Positions 23,748-36,338 of a stretch of DNA of 64,000 nucleotides are shown here, one piece after another. Numbering within the stretch: the first letter of the stretch is position 1; each line of letters starts with the position of its first letter. The notes beneath the pieces were generated by a model, which saw nothing but the letters and a program-made list of their open reading frames with translations, searched no databases and was not told the DNA's origin. Source of the stretch: Ehretia macrophylla (Eukaryota; Streptophyta; Magnoliopsida; Boraginales; Ehretiaceae). The position numbers and the translations under genes are program-made. The stretch covers positions 88,252,644-88,316,643 of the forward strand of contig CM075767.1 in assembly GCA_037974665.1 (NCBI GenBank). The letters are read 5' to 3'.

Positions 23748-24303
23748 TTTTCAATTTTTTTTGCACTGGTTAGGGTTGCCAAGAAACTTTATCCACCAAA
23801 TCTCTATTACCGAATCCCACAGAACATTGGGCAAGACAACTTCGCTTCACGTAGAGGCCGGGCCCGCAAACCGAGGGCGTAGGGTTTGTGACCAGGTTTC
23901 TGTCGCTCCGGTAACCATAACTTTTGATCCGTAAGGATTTACGCGGCGCACAGCATACAGTTGCAAAGCTCTCTGAGAGATCTACGACGGGGGCAGTGAG
24001 CTTGCTCGCTTTGCCATTTTTGGAGCCCAAAATCGAACGTTTTCATCAATTTCAGGCCACTTTTCTTCTTTTACCCTGTTTTTCCGTCCCGGATCGTAAG
24101 TCGTGTGCAGTTAAAAGGACGACAACCTGACTCGCGGTACATCAGAGGGCCCTACAATGTGTCGATATCACGTCTTGCGAGGAGGCTGCGTTGTTGAAGA
24201 GGATGGGTTGTCATTAACCCCATCGAGTCTCTTGAATGGCCGCTCTCTCTAGGCTGGCATTGTGAACCGTTAACACATAAATGAATTGTGCCCTCAACAT
24301 GAC

Positions 24304-24423
24304 GGGTGCGATCATACTAGCACTAATGCACCAGATCCCATCTGAACTTCGAAGTTAAGTGTGCTTGGGCAAGAGTAGTACTAGGATAGGTGACCCCCTG
24401 GGAAGTCCTCGTGTTGCACCCCC
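24304..24423 (+). rRNA. 5S rRNA: 5S rRNA gene 5S-37
   Basis: Full length. Changes C15T, G30A, A40T, C46T, C57T, G68A, G85A. The -28 box is CATAAA. Close to 5S-42 and 5S-52 (C15T, A40T, C57T, G68A, G85A in all three). Confidence 0.91.
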
Positions 24424-24978
24424 TTTTCAATTTTTTTTGCCCTGGTTAGGGTTGCCAAGATACTTTATCTACCAAATCTCTATTACTGAATCCCACGGAA
24501 CATTGGGCAAGACAACTTCGCTTCACGTAGGGGCCGAGCCCGCAAACCGAGGGAGTAGGGTTTGTGACCAGATTTCTGTCGCTCCGGTAACCATAACTTT
24601 TGATCTGTAAGGAGTTACGCGGCGTACATCATACCGTTGCAATGGTCTCTAAGAGCTCTATGACGGGGGCAGCGAGCTTGCTAGCTGTGCCCTTTTTGGA
24701 GCCCAAAATCGAACGTTTTGATCAGTTTCAGGCCACTTTTCTTCTTTTACCCTATTTTTTCATCCCGAATCGTACGTCGTGAGCTGTTAAAAGGATGACA
24801 ACTTGACTTGCGGAACATCTTAGGGCCCTACAACTTGTTGATATCATGTCTTTCGAGGATGCTGCGTTGTTGAAGCGGATGGGTTGTCGTTAAGCATATT
24901 GAGCCTTTTGAATGGGCCATCTCTCTAGGCTGGCATGTGAACCGTTTACACATATAGGAATTGTGCCTTCAACATGAC

Positions 24979-25098
24979 GGGTGCAATCATACCAGCACTA
25001 ATGCACCAGATCCCATCAGCACTCCGAAGTTAAGCGTGCTTGGGCGAGAGTAGTACTAGGATAAGTGACCCCCTGGGTAGTCCTCATGCTGCACCCCC
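24979..25098 (+). rRNA. 5S rRNA: 5S rRNA gene 5S-38 (GATAAG subfamily)
   Basis: Full length. Changes G7A, G30A, A42C, G85A, G86A, A100T, G108A, T111C. Upstream spacer carries the 2-nt-shorter GGCTGGCATGTGAAC typical of this subfamily. Confidence 0.9.
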
Positions 25099-25652
25099 TT
25101 TTCAATTTTTTTTGCCTTGGTTAGGGTTGCCAAGATACTTTATCCACCAAATCTCTATTAGCGAATCCCACAGAACATTGGGCAAGACAACTTCGCTTCA
25201 CGTAGAGGCCGGGCTCGCAAACCGAGGGAGTAGGGTATGTGACCAGATATCTGTCGCTCCTGTAACCATAAATTTTGATCCGTAAGGAGTTACGCGGCGC
25301 ACATCATACCGTTGCAATGTTCTCTAAGAGCTCTATGACGGGAGCAGCGAGCTTGCTAGCTGTGCCCTTTTTGGAGCCCAAAATCGAACGTTTTCATCAG
25401 TTTCATGCCACTTTTCTTCTTTTACCCTATTTTTTCATCCTAGATCGTACGTCGTGAGTTGTTAAAAGGATGACAACCTGACTTGCGGAACATCTGAAGG
25501 CCCTACAACTTGTTGATATCACGTCTTTCGAGGATGCTGCGTTGTTGAAGCGGATGGGTTGTCGTTAAGCATATTGAGCCTTTTGAATGGGCATCTCTCT
25601 AGGCTGGCATGTGAACCGTTAACACATATAGGAATTGTGCCCTAACCATGAC

Positions 25653-25772
25653 AGGTGCAATCATACCAGCACTAATGCACCAGATCCCATCAGACCTCCG
25701 AAGTTAAGCGTGCTTGGGCAAGAGTAGTACTTGGATAAGCGACCCCCTGGGTAGTCCTCGTGTTGCACCCCC
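25653..25772 (+). rRNA. 5S rRNA: 5S rRNA gene 5S-39 (GATAAG subfamily)
   Basis: Full length. Changes G1A, G7A, G30A, A43C, G68A, A80T, G85A, G86A, T88C, A100T. Box C reads TGGATAAGCGACC, shared only with 5S-60. Confidence 0.89.
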
Positions 25773-26328
25773 TTTTCAATTTTTTTTGCCCTGGTTAGGG
25801 TTGCCAAGATACTTTATCCAACAAATCTCTATTACCAAATCCCACGGAACATTGGGCAAGACAACTTCGCTTCACGTAGAAGCTGGGCCTACAAACCGAG
25901 GGCGTAGGGTTTGTGACCAGGTCTCCGTCGCTCCGGTGCCCATAACTTTCGATCCGTCAGGAGTTACGCGGAGCACAGCATACCGTTGCAAAGCTCTCTG
26001 AGAGCTCTACGACAGGGGTAGCGAGCTTGCTCGCTGTGCCCATTTTTTAATCCCAAAATCGAACGTTTTCATCAGTTTCAGGCCACTTTTCTTCTTTTGC
26101 TCTTTTTTTCATCCCGGATCGTACGTCGTGAGCTGTGAAAAGGAAGACAACCTGACTCATGGTACATCAGAGGGCCCTTCAATGCGGCGATATCACGTCT
26201 CGCGATGATGCTGTATTGTTGAAGCGAATGGGTTGTCGTTAAGCCCATTGATCCTTTTGAATGGGCCATCTCTCTAGGCTGGCACTGTGATCCGTTAACA
26301 CATATAGGAATTGTGCCCTCAACATGAC

Positions 26329-26449
26329 GGGTACGATCATAATAGCACTAATGCACCGGATCCCATCAAAACTCCGAAGTTAAGCGTGCTTGGGCTAGAG
26401 TAGTACTACGATTGGTGACCCCCCTGGGAAGTCCTCGTGTTGCACACCC
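26329..26449 (+). rRNA. 5S rRNA: 5S rRNA gene 5S-40 (CGATTGG subfamily, 1-nt insertion)
   Basis: 121-nt copy with one extra C at nt 91-95. Changes G5A, C14A, C15T, G41A, G68T, G81C, G85T, C117A. Box C reads CGATTGGTGA. The same set (G41A, G68T, G81C, G85T, extra C, C117A) marks 5S-55 and 5S-62. Confidence 0.88.
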
Positions 26450-27006
26450 TTTTCAATTTTTTTTACCCTTGTTAGGGTTGCCAAGATGCTTTATCGACCA
26501 AATCTTTATTACCGAATCCGACGGAACTTTGGGCAAGACAACTTCCTTTCACGTAGAGGCCGGGCCCGCAAACCGAGGGCATAGGGTTTTTGACTCGGTC
26601 TCCGTCGCTCCGGTGCCCATAACTTTTGATCCGTAAGGAGTTAAGCGGCGCACACCATACCGTTGCAAACCTCTCTGAGAGCACTACGACGGGAGCAGCC
26701 TGGTTGCTCGCTGTGCCCATTTTTGGAGCCCAAAATTTAACATTTTCATTAGTTTCAGTCCACTTTTCTTCTTTTGCTCTATTTTTCTGTCCTGGATAGT
26801 ACGTCGTGAGCTGTCAAAACGACGACAACCTGACTTGCGAGGCATCAGAGGGCCCTACAACGTGTCGATATCACGTCTTACGAGGATGCTGCGTTGTTGA
26901 AGGGGATGGGTTGTCGTTATGCCAATTGGGCCTTTTGAATGGGCCATCTCTCTAGGTTGGCATTGTGAACCGCTAACACAGATAGGAATTGTGCCCTCAA
27001 CATGAC

Positions 27007-27126
27007 GGGTGCGATTATACCTGCACTAATGCACCGGATCCCATCAGTACTACGAAGTTAAGCGTGCTTGGGCGAGAGTAGTACTAGGATAGGTGACCCC
27101 CTGAGATGTTCCCGTGTTGCACCACC
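27007..27126 (+). rRNA. 5S rRNA: 5S rRNA gene 5S-41
   Basis: Full length. Changes C10T, A16T, A42T, C46A, G85A, G98A, A101T, C104T, T106C, C118A. The -28 box is CAGATA. Heavily altered 3' third. Confidence 0.88.
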
Positions 27127-27680
27127 TTTTCAATTTTTTTTCCCTGGTTAGGGTTGCCAAGATACTTTATCCACCAAATCTCTATTACCAAATCCCATGG
27201 AACATTGGGCAAGACAACTTCGCTTCACGTAGAAGTCGGGCCCGCAAACCGAGGGCGTAGGGTTTGTGACCAGGTCTCCGTCGCTCCGGTGCCCATAACT
27301 TTTGAACCATAAGGATTTACGCGGCGCACAGCATACCGTTGCAAATCTCTCCGAGAGATCTACGACGAGGCAGCGAGCTTGCGTGCTGTGCCCTTTTTGG
27401 AGCCCAAAATCGAACGTTTTCATCAGTTTCAGGCCACTTTTCTTCTTTTACCCTATTTTTCCATCCCGGATCGTACGTTGTGAGCAATTAAAAGGACGAA
27501 AACCTGGCTCGCGGTACATCAGAGGGCCCTACAAGGTGTCGATATCACGTCTTGCGAGGATGCTGTGTTGTTGAAGAGGATGGGTTGTCAATAAGCCCAT
27601 TGGGCCTTTTGAATGGGCCATCTCTCTAGGCTGGCATTGTGAACCGTTGACACATAAAGGAATTGTGCCCTCAACATGAC

Positions 27681-27800
27681 GGGTGCGATCATACTAGCAC
27701 TAATGCACCAGATCCCATCTGAACTCTGAAGTTAAGTGTGCTTGGGCAAGAGTAGTACTAGCATAGGTGACCCCCTGGGAAGTCCTCGTGTTGCACCCCC
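27681..27800 (+). rRNA. 5S rRNA: 5S rRNA gene 5S-42
   Basis: Full length. Changes C15T, G30A, A40T, C47T, C57T, G68A, G82C, G85A. The -28 box is CATAAA. Corresponds to 5S-64 in the 22-unit duplication. Confidence 0.91.
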
Positions 27801-28358
27801 TTTTCAATTTTTTTTGCCCTGGTTAGGGTTGCCAAGATGCTTTATCCACCAAATCTCTATTACCGAATCCCACGGAACGTTGGGCAAGACAACGTCACTT
27901 CACGTAGAGGCCGGGGACCAGCAAACCGAGGCCGTAGGGTTTGTGACCAGGTCTCCGTCGCTCCGGTGCCCATAACTTTTGATCCGTAAGGAGTTTCGCA
28001 GTGCACAGCATACCGTTTCGAAGCTCTCTGAGAGTTCTGCGTCGAGGGCATCCAGCTTGCTCGCTGTGCCCATTTTTGCAGCCCAAAATCGAATGTTTTA
28101 ATCAATTTCAGGCCACTTTTCTTCTTTTGCTCTGTTTTTCTTCCCCGGATCGTACGTCGTGAGCTGTTAAAAGGACGACAACATGACTCGCGAGACATCA
28201 GAGGGCCCTACAACGTGTCGATATCACGTCATTCAAGGATACTGCGTTCTTGAAGCAGATGGGTTGTCGTTAAGCCCATTGGGCCTTTTGAATAGGCCAT
28301 CTCTCTAAGCTGGCATTGTGAACAGTTAACACATATAGAATTGTGCCATCAACATGAC

Positions 28359-28478
28359 GGGTGCGATCATACCAGCAATAATGCACCGGATCCTATCAAA
28401 ACTCCGAAGTTAAGCATGCTTGGGCGAGAGTAGTGCTAGGATGGGTGACCCCATGGGAAGTCCTCATGTTGCACCCCC
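28359..28478 (+). rRNA. 5S rRNA: 5S rRNA gene 5S-43 (short 542-bp unit)
   Basis: Full length. Changes C20A, C36T, G41A, G58A, A77G, C95A, G108A. Upstream block is one base short (ATATAGAATT). Its spacer lacks 134 bp; see the junction at 28848. Confidence 0.91.
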
Positions 28479-28847
28479 TTTTCAATTTTTTTTGCCCTGG
28501 TTAGGGTTGCCAAGATATTTTATCCTCCAAATTTCTATTACCAAATCCCACGAAACATTGGGAAAGACAACTTCCCTTCACGTAGAGGCCGGGCTAGCAA
28601 ACCGAGGGCGTAGGGTTTGTGACCAGGTCTCCGTCGCTCCGGTGCCCATAACTTTTGAGCTGTAAGGAGTTACGCGACGCACAGCATACCGTTGTAAAGC
28701 TCCCTGAGAGCTCTACGACGGGGGCAGCCAGGTTGCTCGCTGTGCCCATTTTTGAAGCCCAAAATTGAACATTTTCATCAATTTTCGGCCACTTTTCTTC
28801 ATTTGCTCTGTTTTTCGGTCCCGGATCGTACGTAGTGAGTTGTTAAA

Positions 28848-28853
28848 AGGATG
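28848..28853 (+). other. Deletion junction in spacer of 5S-43
   Basis: Spacer passes from GTTAAAAGGATG directly into GGATGGCACTATGAACC, losing 134 bp that hold CTTGCGAGGATGCTG and the site II inverted repeat. AGGATG occurs at both original edges (AAAAGGATGAC and CTCTAGGATGGC), a 6-bp microhomology. Confidence 0.85.
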
Positions 28854-28900
28854 GCACTATGAACCGTTAACACATAAAGGAATTGTGCCCTCAACATGAC

Positions 28901-29020
28901 GGATGCGATCATACTAGCACTAATGCACCGGATCCCGTCAGAACTCCGAAGTTAAGCGTGCTTGGGTAAGAGCAGTACTAGGATGGGTGACCCCCTGGGA
29001 ATTACTCGTGTTGCACCCCG
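28901..29020 (+). rRNA. 5S rRNA: 5S rRNA gene 5S-44
   Basis: Full length. Changes G3A, C15T, A37G, C67T, G68A, T73C, G102T, C104A, C120G. The -28 box is CATAAA, retained although the spacer upstream is truncated. Confidence 0.89.
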
Positions 29021-29576
29021 TTTTCAATTTTTTTTGCCCTGGTTAGGGTTGCCAAGATAGTTTATCCACCAAATTTCTATTACCAAATCCCACGGAACAT
29101 TGGGCAAGACAACTTCGCTTCACTTAGAGGCCGGGCCCGCAAACCGGGGGCATAGGGTTTGTGACCAGGTTGCTGGCGCTCCGGTAACCATAGCTTTTGA
29201 TCCGTAAGGAGTTACGCGGCGCACAGCATACCGTTGCAAAGCTCTACGAGAGATCTACGACGGGGGCAGCGAGCTTGATCGTTGTGCCCTTTTTGGTGCC
29301 CAAATTCGAACGTTTTAATCAGTTTCTGGCCACTTTTCTTCTTTTACCCTATTTTTCCATCCCGGATCGTACGTCGTGAGCTGTTAATAGGACGACAACC
29401 TGACTCGCGGTACATCAGAGAGCCCTATAATGTGTCGATATCACGTCTTGCGAGGATGCTGCATTTTTGAAGCGGATGGGTTGTCATTAAGCCCATTGAG
29501 CCTTTTGAATGGATCATCTCTCTAGGCTGGCTTTGTGAACCGTTAACACATAAAGGAATTGTGCCCTCAACATGAC

Positions 29577-29696
29577 GGGTGCGATCACACCAGCACTAAT
29601 GCACCGGATCCCATCAGAACTCCGAAGTTAAGCGTGCTTGGGCGAGAGTAGTACTAGGATGGGTGACCCCTTGAGAAGTCCTCGTGTTGCACCCCC
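29577..29696 (+). rRNA. 5S rRNA: 5S rRNA gene 5S-45 (near consensus)
   Basis: Only T12C, C95T, G98A. Boxes A and C intact, but the -28 box is CATAAA. Terminator CAAA plus eight T then CCC, as after 5S-67. Confidence 0.95.
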
Positions 29697-30252
29697 TTTT
29701 CAAATTTTTTTTCCCTGGTTAGGGTTGCCAAGATACTTTATCCACCAAATCTCTATTACCGAATCCCACGGAACATTGGGCAAGACAACTTCCTTTCACG
29801 TAGAGGCCGGGCCAGCAAACCGAGGCCGTAGGGTTTGTGACCAGGTCTCCGTCGCTCCGGTGCCCATAACTTTTGATCCGCAAGGAGTTTCGCGGCACAC
29901 AGGATACCGTTTCAAAGGTCTCTGAGAGCTCTACGACGGGGGCATCCAGCTTGCTCGCCGTGCTCATTTTTGGAGCCCAAAATCGAACGTTTTCGTCATT
30001 TTCAGGCCACTTTTCTTCTTTTGCTCTATTTTTATGTACCATATCGTACGTCGTGAGCTGTTAAAAGGACAACAAATGACTTGCAAGAAATCGGAGGGCC
30101 CTAAAACGTGTCGATATCACGTCTTTCGAGGATGTTGCGTTGTTGAAGCGGATGGGTTGTCGTTAAGCCCATTGGGCCTTTTGAATATGTCATCTTTCTA
30201 GGCTGGCACTGTGTACCGTTAGCACATATAGGAATTGTGCCCTCAACATGCC

Positions 30253-30372
30253 CGGTGGGTTCATACCAGCACCAATGCACCGGATCCCATATGAACTCCG
30301 AAGTTAAGCGTGCTTGGGCGAGAGTAGTATTAGTATGGGTGACCCCTTGGGAAGTCCTCGTGTTGCACCCCC
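30253..30372 (+). rRNA. 5S rRNA: 5S rRNA gene 5S-46
   Basis: Full length. Changes G1C, C6G, A8T, T21C, C39A, A40T, C78T, G82T, C95T. The start reads CGGTGGGTTC, so the 5' strand of helix I is disturbed. Confidence 0.88.
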
Positions 30373-30929
30373 TTTTCAATTTTTTTTGTCCTGGTTAAGG
30401 TTGCCAAGATACTTTATCGACCAAATCTCTATTACCGAATCCCACGGAACATTGGGCAAGACAACTTCGATTCACGTAGAGGCCGGGCCAGCAAACCAAG
30501 GGCGTAGGGTTTGTGACCAGGTCTCCGTTGCTCTGGTGCCTATAACTTTTGATCCGTAAGGAGTTACGCGGTACACAACATACCGTTGCAAAGCTCTCTG
30601 AGAGCTCTACGACTGGGGCAGCTAGCTTGCTCGCTGTGCCCATTTTTGAAACCCAAAATCGAACGTTTTCATCAATTTTCGGCCACTTTTCTTCTTTTGC
30701 TCTGTTTTTCCATCCCGGATCGTACGTCGTGAGCTGTTAAAAGGATGACAACCTGACTCGCGGGACATCAGAGGGCCCTACAACGTGTCGATATCACGTC
30801 TTGCGAGGATGCTGCATTGTTGAAGCGGATGGGTTGTCGTTAAGCCAATTGGGCCTTTTGAATGGGCCATATCTCTAGGCTGGCACTGTGAACCGTTAAC
30901 ACATATAGGAATTGTGCCCTCAAGATGAT

Positions 30930-31049
30930 GGGTACGATTAGAGCAGCACTAATGCACCAGATCCCATCAGAACTCCGAAGTTAAGCGTGCTTGGGCAAGA
31001 GTAGTACAAGGATGGGTGACCCCCTGGGAAGTCCTCTTGTTGCACCCCC
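30930..31049 (+). rRNA. 5S rRNA: 5S rRNA gene 5S-47 (AGAGCAGC subfamily)
   Basis: Full length. Changes G5A, C10T, T12G, C14G, G30A, G68A, T79A, G108T. T12G plus C14G (AGAGCAGCAC) marks a subfamily with 5S-69, 5S-84 and 5S-87. Confidence 0.9.
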
Positions 31050-31605
31050 TTTTCAATTTTTTTTGCCCTGGTTAGGGTTGCCAAGATACTTTATCCACCA
31101 AATCTCTATTACCGAATCCCACGGAACATTGGGTAAGACAACTTTGCTTCACGTAGACGGCGGGCCCTCCAACCGAGGGCATAGGGTATGTGACCAGGTC
31201 TCTGTCGTTCCGGTGCCCATAACTTTTGATTCTTAAGGAGTTAATCGGCGCACAGCAAACCGTTGCAAAGCTCTCTAAGAGCTCTACGACGGGGGCAATG
31301 AGCATGCTCGCTGTGCCCTTTTTGGAGCACAAAATCAAACGTTTTCATCAGTTTCAGGCCACTTTTCTTGTTTTGCCCTATTTTTTCGTCCCGAATCGTA
31401 CGTCGTGAGCTTTTAAAACGAAGACAACCTGACTCGCAGTACATCAGAGGGCCGTACAACGTGTCGATATCACGTCTTGCGAGAATGCTGCATTGTTGAT
31501 GCGGATGGGTTGTCGTTAAGCCCATTGGGCCTTTTTAAGGGGCCATCTCTCTAGGCTAGCACAGTGAACCATTAACACATATAGGAATTGTCCCCTCAAC
31601 ATGAT

Positions 31606-31725
31606 GGGTGCGATCATACCAGCACTAATGCAATGAATCCCATCAGAACTCCGAAGTTAAGCGTGCTTGGGCGAGAGGAATACTAGGATGGGTGACCCCC
31701 TAGGAAGTCCTCGTGTTGCACCCCC
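31606..31725 (+). rRNA. 5S rRNA: 5S rRNA gene 5S-48
   Basis: Full length. Changes C28A, C29T, G31A, T73G, G75A, G97A. Relative of 5S-32. Boxes A and C intact; standard flanks. Confidence 0.92.
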
Positions 31726-32281
31726 TTTTCAATTTTTTTTGCCCTGGTTAGGGTTGCCAAGATACTTTATCCACCAAATCTCTATTACCAAATCCCACAG
31801 AACATTGGGCACGACAAGTTCACTTCACATTTAGGCCGGGACAGTAAATCGAGGGAGTAGGGTTTGTGACCAGATTTCTGTCGCTCCGGTAACCATAACT
31901 TTTGATCCGTAAGGAGTTACGCGGCGCACATCATACCGTTGCAATGTTCTCTAAGAGTTCTATGACGGGGGCAGCGAACTTGCTAGCTGTGCCCTTTTTG
32001 GAGCCCAAAATCGAACGTTTTCATGGGTTTCAGGCCACTTTTCTTCTTTTACCCTGTTTTTTCGTGCCGGATCGTACGTCGAGAGCTGTTAAAAGGATGA
32101 CAACCTGACTTTCCGAACATCTGAGGGCCGTACAACTTGTCGATATCACGTCTTACGAGGATGCTGCGTTGTTGAAGCGGATGGGTTGTCATTAAGCCCA
32201 TAGGGCCTTTTGAATGGGCCATCTCTCTAGGCTGGCACTGTGAACCGTTAACACATATAGGAATTGTGCCCTAAACATGAC

Positions 32282-32401
32282 AGGTGCAATCATACCAGCA
32301 CTAATGCACCAGATCCCATCAGAACTCCGAAGTTAAGCTTGCTTGGGCGAGAGTAGTACTAGGATAAGTGACCCCCTGGGTAGTCCTCGTGTTGCACCCC
32401 C
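32282..32401 (+). rRNA. 5S rRNA: 5S rRNA gene 5S-49 (GATAAG subfamily)
   Basis: Full length. Changes G1A, G7A, G30A, G58T, G85A, G86A, A100T. Lies 10,005 bp after 5S-34, in the 15-unit duplication. Confidence 0.9.
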
Positions 32402-32957
32402 TTTTCAATTTTTTTTACCCTGGTTAGGGTTGCCAAGATACTTTATCCAACAAATCTCTATTACCAAATCCCATGGAACATTGGGCAAGACAACTTCGCT
32501 TCACGTAGAGGCCGGGCCAGCAAACCGAGGGCGTAGGGTTTGTGACCAGGTCTCCGTCTCTCCGGTGCCCAAAACTTGTGATCCGTAAGGAGTTTCATGG
32601 CGCACAACATATCGTTTCAAAGCTCTCTGAGAGCTCTACGACGGGGGCATCGAGCTTGCTAGCTGTGCCCTTTTTGGAGCCCAAAATCGAACGTTTTCAT
32701 CTGTTTCAAGCCACTTTTCTTCTTTTACACTATTTTTTCGTTCCGGATCGTACGTCGTGAGATGTTAAAAGGATGACAACCTGACTCGCGGTACATCTGA
32801 GGGCCCTACAACTTGTCGATATCACGTCTTGCGAGGATGCTGCGTTGTTGAAGCGGATGGGTTGTCGTTAAGCCCATTGGGCCTTTCGAATGAGTCATCT
32901 CTCCAGGCTGGGACTGTGAACCGTTGACACATATAGGAATTGCGCCCTCAACATGAC

Positions 32958-33077
32958 GGGAGCGATCATACCATTACTAATGCACCAGATCCCATCAGAA
33001 CTCCGAAGTTAAGCGTGCTTGGGCGAGAGTAGTACTAGGATGGGTGACCTCCTGGGAAGTCCTCGTGTCGCACCCCC
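32958..33077 (+). rRNA. 5S rRNA: 5S rRNA gene 5S-50 (CCTCC subfamily)
   Basis: Full length. Changes T4A, G17T, C18T, G30A, C93T, T112C. Fifteen units after 5S-35, sharing C93T and T112C. Confidence 0.92.
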
Positions 33078-33634
33078 TTTTCAATTTTTTTTGCCCTGGT
33101 TATGGTTGCCAAGATAATTTATCCACCAAATCTCTATTACCGAATCCCACGGAACATTGGGCAAGACAACTTCACTTCACGTAGAGGCCGGGCCCGCAAA
33201 CCGAGGGCATAGGGTTTGTGACTAGGTCTCCGTCGATCTGGTGCCCATAACTTTTGATCCGTAAGGAGTTACGCGGCGCACATCATACCGTTGCAAACCT
33301 CTCTGAGAGCTCTACGACGGGGGCAGCCAGGTTGCTCGCTTTGCCCATTTTTGGAGCCCAAAATTGAACATTTTCATTAGTTTCAGTCCATTTTTCTTCT
33401 TTTGCTCTGTTTTTCTGTCCTGGATCGTACGTCGTGAGCAGTTAAAAGGACGACAACCTGACTCGCTGGGCATCAGAGGGCCCTACAACGTGTCGATATC
33501 ACGTCTTACGAGGATGCTACGTTGTTGAAGCGGATGGGTTGTCGTTATGCCAATTGGGCCTTTTGAATGGGCCATCTCTCTAGGCTGGCATTATGAACCA
33601 TTAACACATATAGGAATTGTGCTCTCAACATGAC

Positions 33635-33754
33635 GGGTGCGATCATACCAGCACTAATGCAACAGATCCTATCAGAACTCCGAAGTTAAGCGTGCTTGGG
33701 CGAGAGTAGTACAAGGATGGGTGACCCCCTGGGAAGTCCTCGTGTTGCACCCCC
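33635..33754 (+). rRNA. 5S rRNA: 5S rRNA gene 5S-51
   Basis: Full length, few changes: C28A, G30A, C36T, T79A. Fifteen units after 5S-36. Standard flanks (proximal tract is CATTTC). Confidence 0.93.
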
Positions 33755-34310
33755 ATTTCAATTTTTTTTGCACTGGTTAGGGTTGCCAAGATACTTTATC
33801 CACCAAATCTCTATTACCGAATCCCACGGAACATTGGGCAAGATAACTTCGCTTCACGTACAGGCCGGACGCGCAAACCGAGGGCGTAGTGTTTGTGACC
33901 AGGTTTCTGTCGCTCTAGTAACCATAACTTTTGATCCGTAAGGATTTACGCGGCGCATAGCATACCGTTGCAAAGCTCTCCAAGAGATCTACGACGGGGG
34001 CAGCGAGCTTGCTCGCTTTGCCCTTTTTGGAGCCCAAAATCGAACGTTTTCATCAGTTTCAGGCCACTTTTCTTCTTTTACCCTATTTTTTCATCACGGA
34101 TCGTACGTCGTGAGCAGTTAAAAGGATGACAACCTAACTCGCAGTACATCAGAGGGCCCTATAATGTGTCGATATCACGTCTTGCGAGGATGCTGCGTTG
34201 TTGAAGAGGATAGATTGTCATTAAGCCCATTGAGCCTTTTGAATGGTCCATCTCTCTAGGTTGGCATTGTGAACCGTTAACACATAAATGAATTGTGCCC
34301 TCAACATGAC

Positions 34311-34430
34311 GGGTACGATCATACTAGCACTAATGCACCAGATCCCATCTGAACTCCGAAGTTAAGTGTGCTTGGGCAAGAGTAGTACTAGGATAGGTGA
34401 CCCCCTGGGAAGTCCTTGTGTTGCACCCCC
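34311..34430 (+). rRNA. 5S rRNA: 5S rRNA gene 5S-52
   Basis: Full length. Changes G5A, C15T, G30A, A40T, C57T, G68A, G85A, C107T. The -28 box is CATAAA. Fifteen units after 5S-37. Confidence 0.91.
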
Positions 34431-34984
34431 TTTTCAATTTTTTTTGCCTTGGTTAGGGTTGCCAAGATACTTTATCCACCAAATCTCTATTACCGAATCC
34501 CACGGAACATTGGGCAAGACAACTTCGCTTCACGTGGAGGCCGGGCCCGCAAACCGAGGGACTAGGGTTTGTGACCATATTTATGTCGCCCGGTAACCAT
34601 AACTTTTGATCCGTAACGAGTTACGCGGTGCACATCATACCGTTGCAATGTTCTCTAAGAGCTCTATGACGGGGGCAGCGAGCTTGCTAGCTGTGCCCTT
34701 TTTGGATCCCAAAATCGAATGTTTTCATCAGTTTCAGGACACTTTTCTTCTTTTACCCTATTTTTTCAACCCGGATCGTACGTCATGAGCTGTTAAAAGG
34801 ATGACAACCTGACTTGTGGAACATCTAAGGGCCCTACAACTTGTTCATATCACGTCTTTCGAGGATGCTGCGTTGTTGAAGCGGATGGGTTGTCATTAAG
34901 TATATTGAGCCTTTTGATTGGGCCATCTCTCTAGGATGGCATGTGAACCGTTAACACATATACGAATTGTGCCCTCAACATGAC

Positions 34985-35104
34985 GGGTGCAATCATACCA
35001 GCACTAATGCACCAGATCCCATCAGAACTCCGAAGTTAAGCGTGCTTGGGCGAGAGCAGTACTAGGATGGGTGACCTCCTGGGAAGTCCTCGTGTTGCAC
35101 CCCC
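34985..35104 (+). rRNA. 5S rRNA: 5S rRNA gene 5S-53
   Basis: Full length, few changes: G7A, G30A, T73C, C93T. Upstream half is GATAAG-type (GGCATGTGAAC) while the gene is CCTCC-type, so the unit looks recombinant. Nine-T terminator. Confidence 0.93.
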
Positions 35105-35661
35105 TTTTCAATTTTTTTTTTCCCTGGTTATGGTTGCGAAGATAATTTATCCACCAAATCCCTTTTACCGAATCACACGGAACATTGGGCAAGACAACTT
35201 CGCTTCACGTAGAGGCCGGGCCAGCAAACCGAGGGCGTAGGGTTTGTGACCAGGTCTCCGTCGCTCCGGTACCCAAAACTTTTGATCCGTAATGAGTTTC
35301 ATGGCGCACAGCATACCGTTTCAAAGCTCTCTGAGAGCTCTACTACGGGGGCAGCGAGCTTGCTAGCTGTGCCCTTTTTGGAGCCCAAAATCGAACATTT
35401 TCATTAGTTTTAGGCCACTTTTCTTCTTTTACCCTATTTTTTCATGCCGGATCTTACGTCGTGAGCTGTTAAAAGGACGACAACCTGACTCGCGGTACAT
35501 CTGAGGGCCCTACAACTTGTTGATATCACGTCTTGCGAGGATGCTGCGTTGTTGAAGCGGATTGGTTGTCGTTAAACCCATTGAGCCTTTTGAATGGGCC
35601 ATCTCTCTATGCTGGTACTGTGAACCGTTAACACATATAGGAATTGCGCCGTCAACATGAC

Positions 35662-35781
35662 GGGTGCGATCATACCAGCACTAATGCACTAGATCCCATA
35701 AGAACTCCGAAGTTAAGCGTGCTTGGGCGAGAGTAGTACTAGGATGGGTGACCTCCTGGGAAGTCCTCGTGTTGCACCCCC
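35662..35781 (+). rRNA. 5S rRNA: 5S rRNA gene 5S-54 (CCTCC subfamily)
   Basis: Full length, few changes: C29T, G30A, C39A, C93T. Boxes A and C core intact. Standard flanks. Confidence 0.93.
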
Positions 35782-36338
35782 TTTTCAATTTTTTTTGCCC
35801 TGGTTATGGTTGCCAAGATAATTTATCCACCAAATCTCTTTTACCAAATCACACGGAACATTGGGCAAGACAACTTCGCTTCACGTAGAGGCTGGGCCTA
35901 CAAACCGAGGGCGTAGGGTTTGTGACCAGGTCTCTGTCGCTCCGGTGCCCATAACTTTTGATCCGTCAGGGGTTACGCGGCGCACAGCATACCATTGCAA
36001 AGCTCTCTGAGAGCTCTACGACATGGGTAGCGAGCTTGCTCGCTGTGCCCATTTTTGAAGCTCAAAATCGAACGTTTTCATCAGTTTCAGGCCACTTTTC
36101 TTCTTTTGCCCTAATTTTCCATCCCGGATCGTACATTGTGAGCTGTTAAAAGGACGACAACCTGACTCACGGTACATCAGAGTGCCCTACAATGTGTGGA
36201 TATCACGTCTTGCGAGCATGCTGCGTTGTTGAAGCGAATGGGTTGTCGTTAAGCCCTTTGATCCTTTTGAAAGGGCCATCTCTCTAGGCTGGCACTGTGA
36301 ACCGTTAACACATATAGGAATTGTGCCCTCAACATGAC

